Assembly: GCA_030429205.1 (NCBI GenBank)
Contig: JAUICZ010000001.1
Span: forward strand, 1,850,806 to 1,914,805
From: Bacteroidia bacterium
Lineage (GTDB): Bacteria; Bacteroidota; Bacteroidia; Chitinophagales; Chitinophagaceae
Direction: 5' to 3'
Length of the DNA: 64,000 nucleotides
Part shown: in pieces, positions 8,871-17,037 of the stretch
Layout: every line of letters begins with the position of its first letter
Position numbering within the stretch: the stretch's first letter is position 1
Program-made: the position numbers and the translations under genes
Notes under the pieces: model-generated
Databases searched by the model: none
Told to the model about the DNA's origin: nothing
The model's input: the letters and a program-made list of their open reading frames with translations, nothing else

Positions 8871-9974
8871 ATGGCAAGTTTGCTAAAAGCAAAAATACCT
8901 AAAACAGAAAAGGCACAGCTTGATATAAACAAGCAGGTTAAGTACATGCCTTTCTTTTTGATATTTGACTTTGCGTTGCTGACATCCTTGTTGCGTGTAT
9001 ACTTAATGCCGGAGTGGGGGGTATGGCATATTCCATTGTTCCTGTATCAGTGTGTTTTGTTTACCGGGCTTTGGTATCTAATTAAGTTCATTAATAAAAA
9101 GCTGAATAACTACTACTCTTTTGAGCGGGGACCGTTTATACGTATCAGTTTACAGATATTGATCTCTATGTTAATCATAGCTCCGATTGTACTCGGTTCG
9201 CTATACTTCGTTAATACTCAAGGACATCATTTAGTGAATGAGCAAATCGGAGCAATGGCTACCAACAGAGCTTTTCAGGGGGTGATGATTATGATGGTGA
9301 TGGTCGTGATCTTTATGTTCAATTTTGCTTTTTACACATTCTATTTTTTTGAGCATTGGCAAAAAGTAGTAATTGAAAAAACATCGCTTGAAGTACAGGC
9401 TGCTGATCTTGAAAAAGAGAAATCTCAGGTGAAATATCACCAGTTAAGAAATCAGGTAAATCCGCATTACTTATTCAATACACTCACTTCTTTAGAAGCA
9501 TTGATACATAGCGATCCTGATCTGGCATCTGAATTTGTGCAACACATGGCCAAAGTTTACCGGTATGTATTAAGGCATAAAGAAAGCGAAGTAGTGAACC
9601 TATACGAAGAGGTAGAGTTTATAGAACACTACATCAGGCTATTGAAGATAAGGTATGCAGAAGGGTTGAATGTTGAGGTGAACCTATCTGACGATGCACT
9701 GGAAAAAGGCATAGTGATGGTAACCTTGCAAATGTTGATAGATAACGCTATTAAACATAACTCTGTGCAGTCTCAAAAACCTTTGCTGGTGACTATTACG
9801 GATGATGATGGTTACATTGTAGTGCGTAACAATATGCAAGAGCGTAAACAGATACAGACATCTAACGGTACAGGCTTACAACAGTTAAGAGACTTGTATG
9901 GTTACCTGACAGACGATCTTATATATATTGAAGATGAAGATGAGCAGTACACAATTAAGCTGCCGTTGTTGTAA
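8871..9974 (+). CDS. LytS/YehU-type membrane sensor histidine kinase
   Basis: A 367-residue protein with four membrane helices in the first 160 residues, a short coiled coil, then a His_kinase domain (PF06580 type) with the phospho-acceptor His199 in QVNPHYLFNTL. The ATP-binding N-box is in LIDNAIKHNS and a Gly-rich loop in GTGLQQLRDLYG. It starts four bases after the ATPase stop and precedes its probable LytTR partner by 11 bases. Its place in the exporter operon suggests that it senses an exporter substrate or envelope state and adjusts the operon; that part is inference. Confidence 0.92.
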   Translation: MASLLKAKIPKTEKAQLDINKQVKYMPFFLIFDFALLTSLLRVYLMPEWGVWHIPLFLYQCVLFTGLWYLIKFINKKLNNYYSFERGPFIRISLQILISMLIIAPIVLGSLYFVNTQGHHLVNEQIGAMATNRAFQGVMIMMVMVVIFMFNFAFYTFYFFEHWQKVVIEKTSLEVQAADLEKEKSQVKYHQLRNQVNPHYLFNTLTSLEALIHSDPDLASEFVQHMAKVYRYVLRHKESEVVNLYEEVEFIEHYIRLLKIRYAEGLNVEVNLSDDALEKGIVMVTLQMLIDNAIKHNSVQSQKPLLVTITDDDGYIVVRNNMQERKQIQTSNGTGLQQLRDLYGYLTDDLIYIEDEDEQYTIKLPLL

Positions 9975-9985
9975 ATTGAGCGAGT

Positions 9986-10747
9986 ATGAATATTTTGTTG
10001 TTAGAAGATGAACCCTTAGTGGCGCAAAGCCTGTTGAAGCTGGTAAGACAGTTGGAGCCGGAGGCGAAAATTACCGGACCTATTGAAACGGTAATCGATG
10101 CCAGAAAGCATTTAGAATTACAAACTCCAGATCTTATCATATCAGACATTCAACTGGCAGATGGGATTAGTTTGGATGTGTTTACAGATTATAACATTCA
10201 ATGCCCTATCATTTTTACAACGGCTTATAACGAGTATGCTATACGTGCTTTTAAGGTGAATAGTGTAGACTATCTGCTAAAGCCCGTTGATAAAACAGAG
10301 TTGAAAGTAGCATTAGAAAAATTTCATTTGCTGCAAAGTAAGTTTGGTAACGAGAGTTATCTGGAGCAGCTAGGCGATCTTTTTAAGGATTTTCAGGGTA
10401 GTAAAAAATACAAAGAGCGCTTTGCAGTACACCGCGGCCGTAACATTGTACTAGTGCCTACAGAAGAGGTGGCATGTTTTACCAAGCAAGAGGTGATATA
10501 TCTGATAAACAGTGAGGGTGAGAAGTATATTACAGACTACAGGTCGCTGGACGAGGTAGAAGAACTGCTAGACCCTAACCAGTATTTTAGAGCCAACAGA
10601 CAGCATTTAGTATCCATGCCGCACATCGCCTCTATGTATACAGATGACGCCAGTAAAATACATGTAAAGATGAAGGTGAGCGGTTTTGAAGATATTCTTA
10701 TTAGTAAAGATAAAGCGGCCAGTTTTCGTAGGTGGGTAGAGGGGTAG
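9986..10747 (+). CDS. LytTR-family response regulator
   Basis: A receiver domain at about 1-115 has the acidic pair E7/D8 (LLEDEPLV), phospho-acceptor Asp54 (LIISDIQLADG), the conserved Thr-Ala (FTTAYNEYA) and Lys in LLKPVDKTEL. The C-terminal LytTR DNA-binding domain at about 145-245 carries the typical RANRQHLVS segment. LytTR proteins bind direct repeats upstream of their targets. The partner is the kinase encoded immediately before, and the exporter genes in the same operon are the obvious target. Confidence 0.93.
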   Translation: MNILLLEDEPLVAQSLLKLVRQLEPEAKITGPIETVIDARKHLELQTPDLIISDIQLADGISLDVFTDYNIQCPIIFTTAYNEYAIRAFKVNSVDYLLKPVDKTELKVALEKFHLLQSKFGNESYLEQLGDLFKDFQGSKKYKERFAVHRGRNIVLVPTEEVACFTKQEVIYLINSEGEKYITDYRSLDEVEELLDPNQYFRANRQHLVSMPHIASMYTDDASKIHVKMKVSGFEDILISKDKAASFRRWVEG

Positions 10748-10761
10748 AGAATTTTAATTAA

Positions 10762-11484
10762 TTACCTCTTATAAACAAAAGAAAAGGTATCTATTTTAGT
10801 AGTGCTGAAGGGCGGTGTCGGGTTGCCTCCAAATACAGACTTTCTGTAGTAAGTACCTGAAATCTCGTTGAACGGTTTAAAACTCCCTTGCCCTGAATAG
10901 CTGATGTGCACGTTGCCATTAGGTAAAGAACCCTCGCCGTGTATACTAAATGTTTTGTTTACACAGTTAAGTGTCATTTTAACTTCAGGATACACATCAT
11001 TAGGGTGGCGTTCAATAGCCAAAGTACTGTTAGCCCCCGGCGCTTTATTAATAGTAACATCTCCATATTTCCCCGCCATTCTATCTACACAATTATTAGC
11101 GTTTGTTATTTTTAACTGAAAGTCTTTTGTTTGGGTAATGCCCGAACTGCTGACACCTTTTACCGTTACCTTATAATTGCCAACTGCAGCATAGTTGCCT
11201 TGTAGTTTTATTATTCCATAAAAGGTAGGGCTGCCATTCCCTCTGATGAATTCGTGAGTCACATTGTCAGGCAATCCCAGTATTTCTATACTAACATTTT
11301 CTGTTGCATCAGATGTTGCATTAAACTCTACGCTCATCTGCTCTGTACCATCTGCTTCTAAAACAAAGTCTTTTATGTCAGATATGGTAAAGCCGAACGT
11401 TTGATCAGTATCGGTTTCTGCTTTTTTGCATGAGTATGTAAAAATTAATAAAGTAGCGGTCAAGGAAATATATAGGTATTTCAT
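10762..11484 (-). CDS. Hypothetical lipoprotein, 240 aa (paralogue of the next gene)
   Basis: The lipobox is FTYSC (Cys19) followed by KK, typical of Bacteroidota lipoproteins. Residues about 30-130 look like an Ig-like/beta-sandwich domain (VTHEFIRGNGSPTFYG, VGNYKVTVKGVSSSGI), and the C-terminal 100 residues form a second beta-rich domain that may be lipocalin-like. It is clearly paralogous to 11680-12411, with the same order of segments and matching length. A terminator separates the two, so each probably has its own transcript. Function unknown. Confidence 0.85.
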   Translation of the reverse strand: MKYLYISLTATLLIFTYSCKKAETDTDQTFGFTISDIKDFVLEADGTEQMSVEFNATSDATENVSIEILGLPDNVTHEFIRGNGSPTFYGIIKLQGNYAAVGNYKVTVKGVSSSGITQTKDFQLKITNANNCVDRMAGKYGDVTINKAPGANSTLAIERHPNDVYPEVKMTLNCVNKTFSIHGEGSLPNGNVHISYSGQGSFKPFNEISGTYYRKSVFGGNPTPPFSTTKIDTFSFVYKR

Positions 11485-11633
11485 TATGTGTCTTTTGTTT
11501 AAATGTAGTCAATTTAGGTTATTTACAAGTAATTAAAATGTCAGAAATCTAACGCTGTTGCAGACATTTACCGCTTATACACCTTACTTACAGTGTTATT
11601 GATATTCGCTTTTGAGTAGGTGAAAAGTAAAAA

Positions 11634-11651
11634 GCCTCTCAAACGAGAGGC
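11634..11651 (-). terminator. Intrinsic terminator for the lipoprotein gene at 11680-12411
   Basis: A seven-base perfect stem (GCCTCTC/GAGAGGC) with a four-base loop. Read on the minus strand it is followed by TTTTTAC. It lies just past the stop of the 11680-12411 gene. Confidence 0.8.
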
Positions 11652-11679
11652 TTAAATATATTAGTCCTGGTATTCCTTA

Positions 11680-12411
11680 TTATTTAGTTACTGTGTAAGT
11701 ACAGTTTTTTGTTTCTAAAAGAGTCTCGTTTTGGTAACGCTCTCTTTTAACAGAAAGGGTTAAAATGCTAGGTGGTGTAAACTTCCCTTTCCCTGTGTAT
11801 ACAGACTTCCAGCCTGGCCCATCTATAACTGTTTGCTCATGGATGGTGATTTCGTTGGTATTACAATCAATTGAAGCGCCTAGTGCATTCCCGTCGATGC
11901 CATCGATAGTTAAGCCATCAACAACGCCTCCATTTTTGTAAATGTTAAATGAGCTGCTAAAGGAACAATCACTTGATCCTGAAAAATAGCCTGCTACTAT
12001 AGATGCACAGTCAAAACTTTCTTCCAGCGTTAGGTTACAAGGAAAGTTGTTCTTTTTGCCAGATGCCGTTGTCACCACTATATTTATAGAGTATGCACCT
12101 GGTGCTGCATGTTTTGCAGAAACAATAAAGATGGTACTAAAAGTTGGTATGCCTGTGGCGTTAGAGAACTCATAGCTAACATTGTCAGGTAAACCCTCAA
12201 CGGACAAAGTTATGTTTTCCTGATTTCCTGAAAGATGTTTCACTTCAAGAATAAGCGTATCCGAGAGGTTGGCCGCAGCTTTCATATCTGTAATGCCATT
12301 TACAGAAAGTTGTATAGCATTGGGGGCTGTACTGTCAGTGTCTTTGTCTTTTGTGCAAGAGCCTATAGAGAAAAGTAGGGTCGCAACAAATAATAGGTTT
12401 AAATATTTTAT
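11680..12411 (-). CDS. Hypothetical lipoprotein, 243 aa, apparent ATA start
   Basis: The frame is open upstream to a TAG near 12442-12444 but contains no ATG, GTG or TTG before a Met at 12285, which would discard the signal peptide. Between them the frame encodes a good lipoprotein signal ending in FSIGSC followed by TKDKD. The paralogue at 11484 starts with ATG in the context ACACATAATGAAATA; here the aligned bases read ACACATAATAAAATA, so the start codon is ATA at 12411. That gives 243 residues against 240. The body matches the paralogue (VSYEF, GIPTF, APGAYSINIVVT). It could be an AUA-initiated gene, a start-codon mutant or a base error. Confidence 0.75.
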   Translation of the reverse strand: MKYLNLLFVATLLFSIGSCTKDKDTDSTAPNAIQLSVNGITDMKAAANLSDTLILEVKHLSGNQENITLSVEGLPDNVSYEFSNATGIPTFSTIFIVSAKHAAPGAYSINIVVTTASGKKNNFPCNLTLEESFDCASIVAGYFSGSSDCSFSSSFNIYKNGGVVDGLTIDGIDGNALGASIDCNTNEITIHEQTVIDGPGWKSVYTGKGKFTPPSILTLSVKRERYQNETLLETKNCTYTVTK

Positions 12412-12512
12412 TATGTGTAATTGTTTGCGTGCAAAAGTAACCTATCCATTCTATTTTCTTCAAGTATAAGTTTTTACTTGTCTTGTTATTTACTTGTTAA
12501 GCATAGCGTTTA

Positions 12513-12555
12513 TTTGTATGTATCATATGCATACGGTATACTTTTGATGCATATG
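12513..12555 (+). promoter_or_regulatory. Bacteroidota-type promoter with overlapping inverted repeat
   Basis: TTTG at 12513-12516 and TACTTTTG at 12539-12546 are separated by 22 bases and match the -33/-7 consensus of Bacteroidota promoters. A perfect nine-base inverted repeat, CATATGCAT (12524-12532) and ATGCATATG (12547-12555), brackets the -7 element and looks like an operator. It lies about 75 bases upstream of the propeller-protein start at 12631. Confidence 0.65.
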
Positions 12556-12630
12556 GGGTAGTAATATCTGCTCTTGAAAAACACTACTGTCGCTAGTTGC
12601 GGCACAAAACAAAACTTAAAAAACACAGCA

Positions 12631-15615
12631 ATGAAAAGAATATTTACATTTATTCTGCCTGCTATTGCAATTCTATTGACGAGTGCGCTTCCTTCTTTTG
12701 CACAATGGTCTGTTGTAGGTAGTTCAGGTATTTCGGGTTCTGTAGCTAATTATACTGATGTTGCCGTTGACGGTAGCGGTAATGTATATGTTGCCTATAA
12801 AGACAACTCAAAAGGAGATAAGCTATCCGTGAAAAAATACAACGGCACATCGTGGTCTACAGTAGGTAGCCTCGGCGTTTCTCCTGGTTCTGTAAACTAT
12901 GTTTCATTAGCTGTTTCCGGTAACGATGTTTATGTAGCATTTCAAGACTGGTCAAAATGGGGTAAAGCATCAGTAATGCACTACGATGGTAACTCATGGT
13001 CGTACTTAGGTACAGGTGGTTTCACTAGTGATCAGATATACTTTATTGATATTGCATTAGACAATAGTGGTAAAGTACATGTGGCTTATCAGGATAAAAA
13101 CAGATCGTACAAAGCTACTTGTGCAAAATACACAGGCAGTAGCTGGGTGGCTGTTGGTAATGTAGGTTTCACTTCAGGTATTGCAGACTATACGTCAATA
13201 GCTATTGACAAGAGCAATAATGTATATGTAGGTTATCGCGATAATAACACCGGTTATAAAGCGCGTGTAATGAAGTTTAATGGTAGTAGCTGGTCTACAG
13301 TAGGTTCTCCTACTATTTCTACCGGTATGGCAGAGTATACAAAAATAGCTGTGGACGATAATGGTACGCCATATATTGTTTACCGCGATCATAATAAAAA
13401 CTATAAAGCAACTGTTGAGAAATATAATGGTAGTAACTGGGTGCCGGTTGGTACAGAAGGTTTCTCTGGCGGTGGCATCAGATATACAGATATTGCGATA
13501 GATGGTAACGGAACATTATTTGTTGCCTATCTGGACGAGACTAAAAACCAAAAAGCTACTGTAATGTCGTTCAATGGTAGTACCTGGTCTGCTGTTGGTA
13601 CTGCAGGTTTTACATCTAATACTGTAGCATATGTTTCTTTGGCTATTTCACCTACAGACAACACAATGTATGTGGCCTATAAAGATAATGCTGTAGGGCA
13701 GAAAGCTACTGTGATGAAGCATGCGGGTGCAGCCCCTGCTACTATTAAGTGGGATGGCTCTTCAAGCACCAGCTGGAGCACTGCTTCAAACTGGTCTACA
13801 AACACAGTGCCTACTACGTCTGATAATATTACAATTCCTTCAGGTCTTTCAAGATATCCTGAAGTGTCCAGCGGTACTGCATCTTGTAAAAATTTAACGA
13901 TCCAGGCGAGCGCAGGTTTGTCTGTTAAAAACAGTGGTAAGTTGGTTATTGCAGGTATAATATCAAACAGTGGTGTTTTTGATGCGACAGATGGTTATAT
14001 AGTATTAAAAGGTAGTGCAGCTCAAACAATAGACTCCGGAACATTTGCCAACAAAACAGTGAAGCAATTTGAGCTGGATAATAGTGCAGGTGCATCTATT
14101 GCAGATACATTGAACATTACACATACTTATTACCCTACGTCGGGTAAGATGAATACCAACGATAAGTTGATATTGAAAAGTAACTCTAGCAGAACTGCAC
14201 GTATTGCAGAGGGTAGCTCTAGCGGAAATTACATGACAGGTAAAGTAACTGTTGAGCAATACATTCCCGGTAAAAGAGCATTCCGCTTTGTGAGTCATCC
14301 GTTTACCAGTGCAATTAATTTGCAACAGCTAATTGATGATATAGATATTACGGGTAAAAGCGGATCTTCAAACGGATTTACTCCTGTACAGGTAAATGCA
14401 CCATCAGCATTCTATTTCGATGTGTCTACTGCAGATAACAGCACAACAGGGAACAACCCGGGGTGGAAAGATTTTACATCTACATATCCTAACTATTGGG
14501 ATCCTAATGAGATGGCTCGCATCTTCATACGTGGTTCTAAATGGCAGGGGCTTGATGGTTCTCCATATACTCCAAACCCTGTAACTATCGATATGACAGG
14601 TGCAGTAAATCAGGGAGATAAGTTTGTAGGTATGGGTAAGGGGGCAAACTCAAACTACATTATAGTGACCAACCCGTTTGCTTCTGCAGTAAATCTTAAG
14701 AATGTATACAGAACAAACTGTTCATCAACCTTCTGTGTGTGGGATCCTAACCAGGGAACACGCGGTGGATATACAGCACACCAGTTTTGGTATGACTTCA
14801 ATCTACCTGCTTACTCTGCTTTTGTAACAACAGTTAGCTGGGGTAAAAATGCAGCTTACTTTAACTTCCAGGAGAAAGACAAGACATCAGGTACGCCAAA
14901 AGCATTGTTTAAAGGTACTGCTGCTACAGATTATCTGATCGAGTTTAAAATAGAAGACAGCACAACTTATTGGGATAGGCTGGTGATCAACTTCGACAGC
15001 TTAGGTATGGCTGTGCAGGATAGCTTTGACATGGAGAAACTGATCAACCCTGATCTTGATTTCTTCTCTATCTCTGATGATGGTACGGATCTTTCTATTG
15101 ATGTTCGTCAGTTTGAAGATGGCAAAGTAATTCCTCTGGGGCTAACAGTTTATGATGACATGGAGTTGGCGATAAAGGTGCCTGAATTCTCAGTGCCTCC
15201 CGGAGCAAAAGTGTATTTGCACGATAAATTCCTGAATAAAACAGAAGAGATCAGTGCAGGGTATGAGTATTGGTTTACTACAACAAGTGATAGTAACTCT
15301 TATGGTAGAAACAGGTTCTCTTTAAATGTAATAGACGCACCGAATGCAATCCACCAAGTGAATGCTGTAGAAAATGCAAGAATGCAGTTGATACCAAACC
15401 CGGCACACAGTACAGTTAAAGTCTCTTTTGATAAACTATCGGAAATAGCAACAGTAAGACTTACAGACATTACAGGTAAGGTGGTTTATACACAGGATGT
15501 AAATAACAATAATGGTAGCGTAGTGATCAATCTGAACGATATACCAAATGGTATATATATAGTAACACTACAAGGACAAAATACGCGCGTGGTAGAGAAG
15601 TTAATCAAACAATAA
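12631..15615 (+). CDS. Secreted seven-repeat propeller protein with T9SS type A sorting domain, 994 aa
   Basis: Start taken at ATG 12631; the frame is open back to a TTG at 12574 but the signal peptide begins here (cleavage near FAQW, residue 25). Residues about 26-370 contain seven imperfect repeats of about 48 residues, each with a pattern like YTDIAIDGNG, VAYKDN, ATVMKFNGSSWS and VGTxGFTS, consistent with a seven-bladed beta-propeller. A Ser/Thr-rich beta region and a large domain follow. The last 75 residues form a type A sorting domain (LIPNPAHSTVKVSF; GKVVYTQDV; IPNGIYIVTL; VVEKLIKQ), so it should cross the outer membrane through T9SS. Ligand unknown. Confidence 0.9.
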   Translation: MKRIFTFILPAIAILLTSALPSFAQWSVVGSSGISGSVANYTDVAVDGSGNVYVAYKDNSKGDKLSVKKYNGTSWSTVGSLGVSPGSVNYVSLAVSGNDVYVAFQDWSKWGKASVMHYDGNSWSYLGTGGFTSDQIYFIDIALDNSGKVHVAYQDKNRSYKATCAKYTGSSWVAVGNVGFTSGIADYTSIAIDKSNNVYVGYRDNNTGYKARVMKFNGSSWSTVGSPTISTGMAEYTKIAVDDNGTPYIVYRDHNKNYKATVEKYNGSNWVPVGTEGFSGGGIRYTDIAIDGNGTLFVAYLDETKNQKATVMSFNGSTWSAVGTAGFTSNTVAYVSLAISPTDNTMYVAYKDNAVGQKATVMKHAGAAPATIKWDGSSSTSWSTASNWSTNTVPTTSDNITIPSGLSRYPEVSSGTASCKNLTIQASAGLSVKNSGKLVIAGIISNSGVFDATDGYIVLKGSAAQTIDSGTFANKTVKQFELDNSAGASIADTLNITHTYYPTSGKMNTNDKLILKSNSSRTARIAEGSSSGNYMTGKVTVEQYIPGKRAFRFVSHPFTSAINLQQLIDDIDITGKSGSSNGFTPVQVNAPSAFYFDVSTADNSTTGNNPGWKDFTSTYPNYWDPNEMARIFIRGSKWQGLDGSPYTPNPVTIDMTGAVNQGDKFVGMGKGANSNYIIVTNPFASAVNLKNVYRTNCSSTFCVWDPNQGTRGGYTAHQFWYDFNLPAYSAFVTTVSWGKNAAYFNFQEKDKTSGTPKALFKGTAATDYLIEFKIEDSTTYWDRLVINFDSLGMAVQDSFDMEKLINPDLDFFSISDDGTDLSIDVRQFEDGKVIPLGLTVYDDMELAIKVPEFSVPPGAKVYLHDKFLNKTEEISAGYEYWFTTTSDSNSYGRNRFSLNVIDAPNAIHQVNAVENARMQLIPNPAHSTVKVSFDKLSEIATVRLTDITGKVVYTQDVNNNNGSVVINLNDIPNGIYIVTLQGQNTRVVEKLIKQ
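12706..13730 (+). repeat. Seven in-gene repeats encoding propeller blades
   Basis: Roughly 145-base units recur inside the 994-aa gene. They are diverged at the DNA level but conserved in protein pattern (W-S-x-V-G, Y-x-D-I-A, N-G-S-S-W). Seven units suggest a closed seven-blade ring. Confidence 0.75.
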
Positions 15616-15653
15616 ATAACACACACACACACTCGAACTAAAAATAAAAAACT

Positions 15654-15989
15654 ATGAAATTTTTTAAACCGATACTGATAGTAATGCTGCTTTTAGCATT
15701 GTCTGTCACTGCATCGAAAACATTTGCCGGCGGGCCGGGCTTCGACAACGATGTCTATACCTGGGGGTCGAACAATGATGACGATGATGGTAACTCTCAT
15801 GGTGACGATGATGGGTATGGTTGCGGTGATGACGATCAGTGGGATGATGATGATGATGATGATGTATATGATGACGAAGGAAATGAAATACCATTAGATG
15901 GTGGTATAGGTTTCTTAGCGGCAGCAGGTGCAGCTTTCGGTGTCAAGCGTGTTAGAGACATGCAAAACAAAAAGAAAGAAGAAAAGTAA
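15654..15989 (+). CDS. Asp-rich secreted protein with PID-CTERM-like C-terminus, 111 aa
   Basis: A signal peptide (about 1-25, ending TFAGG) is followed by a very acidic central stretch, residues about 40-75, with runs of Asp and scattered Gly, Asn and His. The C-terminus has the motif IPLDGGIGFLAAAGAAFG followed by basic KRVRD and a Lys-rich tail. Pro-x-Asp-Gly-Gly, a hydrophobic helix and a basic end is the tripartite pattern I know from PID-CTERM sorting domains of Bacteroidota. It lies 38 bases after the propeller gene and before a terminator, so the two are probably co-transcribed. The acidic part may bind calcium; that is inference. Confidence 0.8.
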   Translation: MKFFKPILIVMLLLALSVTASKTFAGGPGFDNDVYTWGSNNDDDDGNSHGDDDGYGCGDDDQWDDDDDDDVYDDEGNEIPLDGGIGFLAAAGAAFGVKRVRDMQNKKKEEK

Positions 15990-16018
15990 GATAGACCGTC
16001 TATAACAGAGGCGAATAA

Positions 16019-16040
16019 GCCGCTACCATTTGGTAGCGGC
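16019..16040 (+). terminator. Intrinsic terminator after the PID-CTERM-like gene
   Basis: A perfect ten-base stem (GCCGCTACCA/TGGTAGCGGC) with a two-base loop, followed by TTTCGT. It ends the propeller/PID-CTERM transcription unit. Confidence 0.75.
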
Positions 16041-16072
16041 TTTCGTCGTGTATAATAAAGTATAAAAAGGTG

Positions 16073-16456
16073 TTATTGAATATCGTTTTCAGTAAGAGTA
16101 GTGCTGAAAAAATGTGTGCCGTTTTTAGCAGAAGATACCTTGTGCCAGATATCTGTATTCAGTAAGTTTTTAGTTACTCTTTTGTTGGTATTGGTAATGC
16201 CTACAATAGAGTCGATATACTGCCCCGCATAATAACCGCCTTCAAAACCGCCTTCGTTTTTGCCAAATACCAGAATGTCTCTTGTTTCGCCGTTATTTAA
16301 TACCGTTTGGTAAGTGCGTTGCGCTGTGTAGTAATAAGATGTGTTGAACGTTATCTGTTCGCCCGTATTGTTGGTAACGGTATAAGTAATAGTAGTTCCT
16401 TTTTGGCAAGCTGTTAGTAAAACAATGCTTAAAACAGACAGGAGAAGATTTTTCAT
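16073..16456 (-). CDS. Hypothetical lipoprotein, 127 aa
   Basis: The lipobox is LLTAC (Cys17) followed by QKG. The mature part is a small beta-rich domain (TITYTVTNNTGEQITF, then GETRDILVFGKNEGG). Convergent to the PID-CTERM-like gene, with the terminator at 16019 between them. No family recognised. Probably a cell-envelope protein from its lipid anchor. Confidence 0.8.
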   Translation of the reverse strand: MKNLLLSVLSIVLLTACQKGTTITYTVTNNTGEQITFNTSYYYTAQRTYQTVLNNGETRDILVFGKNEGGFEGGYYAGQYIDSIVGITNTNKRVTKNLLNTDIWHKVSSAKNGTHFFSTTLTENDIQ

Positions 16457-16519
16457 AATTACATCTATAAGTTAGAAGACATCAACAAATATAACATAAT
16501 ACGCCAAAGTGTATGGCAC

Positions 16520-16545
16520 AAAAAAAGCAGGAGTAAAACTCCTGC
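16520..16545 (-). terminator. Intrinsic terminator of the 64-aa gene
   Basis: On the minus strand, GCAGGAG-loop-CTCCTGC is followed by seven T residues. It lies about 45 bases past the stop of the small gene at 16590-16784. Confidence 0.85.
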
Positions 16546-16589
16546 AACTTCTCCTTCAACTCATAATTATGTTGTGGTATGAAATATAC

Positions 16590-16784
16590 TTATGAAAACA
16601 TTGATTCTAAATTGTATTCAAGAGCCATTTTCATGGCATCTCTTTCGCTTTTGTCGCACTGGCGCTTGGTTGCTTTTTCTTGCAATAGCCTGAAACCTCG
16701 CTCCAGTTTCGACCGGTAGTAATCAAACTCCATGAGCTCATGGTACTTGCCTTGATATATTTTTTGTGCGATTTCTAGTTCCAT
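16590..16784 (-). CDS. Small helical soluble protein, 64 aa, unknown
   Basis: A 64-residue product rich in Glu, Lys and Arg, predicted mostly helical (IAQKIYQGKYHELMEF; SERDAMKMALEYNL), with one Cys and no export signal. It has its own promoter with phased GTTAAC boxes (16866-16949), a leader of about 75 bases and a strong intrinsic terminator, so it looks like an independently expressed gene rather than a chance frame. The 47-aa gene at 19968-20111 has a promoter in the same register. Function unknown; a growth-phase or stress-responsive small protein is one possibility. Confidence 0.7.
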   Translation of the reverse strand: MELEIAQKIYQGKYHELMEFDYYRSKLERGFRLLQEKATKRQCDKSERDAMKMALEYNLESMFS

Positions 16785-16865
16785 TTTGTTTGTGTTTTAT
16801 TGATTGTTCTCTCTTGCCCTTTGTTTGTAATGTCATAGTTCGTTTTTGTACAATTAGTACTAATA

Positions 16866-16949
16866 CAAATATCATACGAGTGGGTCTGCCTACACAACAA
16901 AATGAGGGTTGTTAACTACTCGTTTGCAAGCGGTTAACAAGCGGTTAAC
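16866..16949 (-). promoter_or_regulatory. Promoter with phased GTTAAC boxes, gene at 16784
   Basis: On the minus strand a -7-like element GATATTTG lies at 16873-16866 and TTG at 16897-16895, 21 bases apart. Upstream are three GTTAAC palindromes at 16911-16916, 16933-16938 and 16944-16949, spaced 22 and 11 bases (two and one helical turns). The element positions relative to the -7 box (29, 45 and 67 bases) are identical to those at 20230-20302. This suggests an activator that binds one face of the DNA. Confidence 0.6.
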
Positions 16950-17037
16950 AAATGGATTTTGCATAAAGTGTTGTTATACAGCATATTAAGTTGCTGTAAG
17001 TAGGTGTTGGCTTGTAGGCGGATTGTTAAAGAAAGTG

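Noticed and set aside
12574-12630. TTG-started N-terminal extension of the propeller gene
   Set aside because: The signal peptide starts at ATG 12631, and the added residues are polar and sit in the leader after a good promoter.
12706-13730. Regular repeats considered as a CRISPR-like array
   Set aside because: The repeats are diverged, in frame and encode propeller blades. No short identical repeats with unique spacers occur in the window.
15706-15894. His-rich minus-strand frame
   Set aside because: It is the complement of the GAT-rich Asp codons; the His runs are a shadow of the acidic gene.
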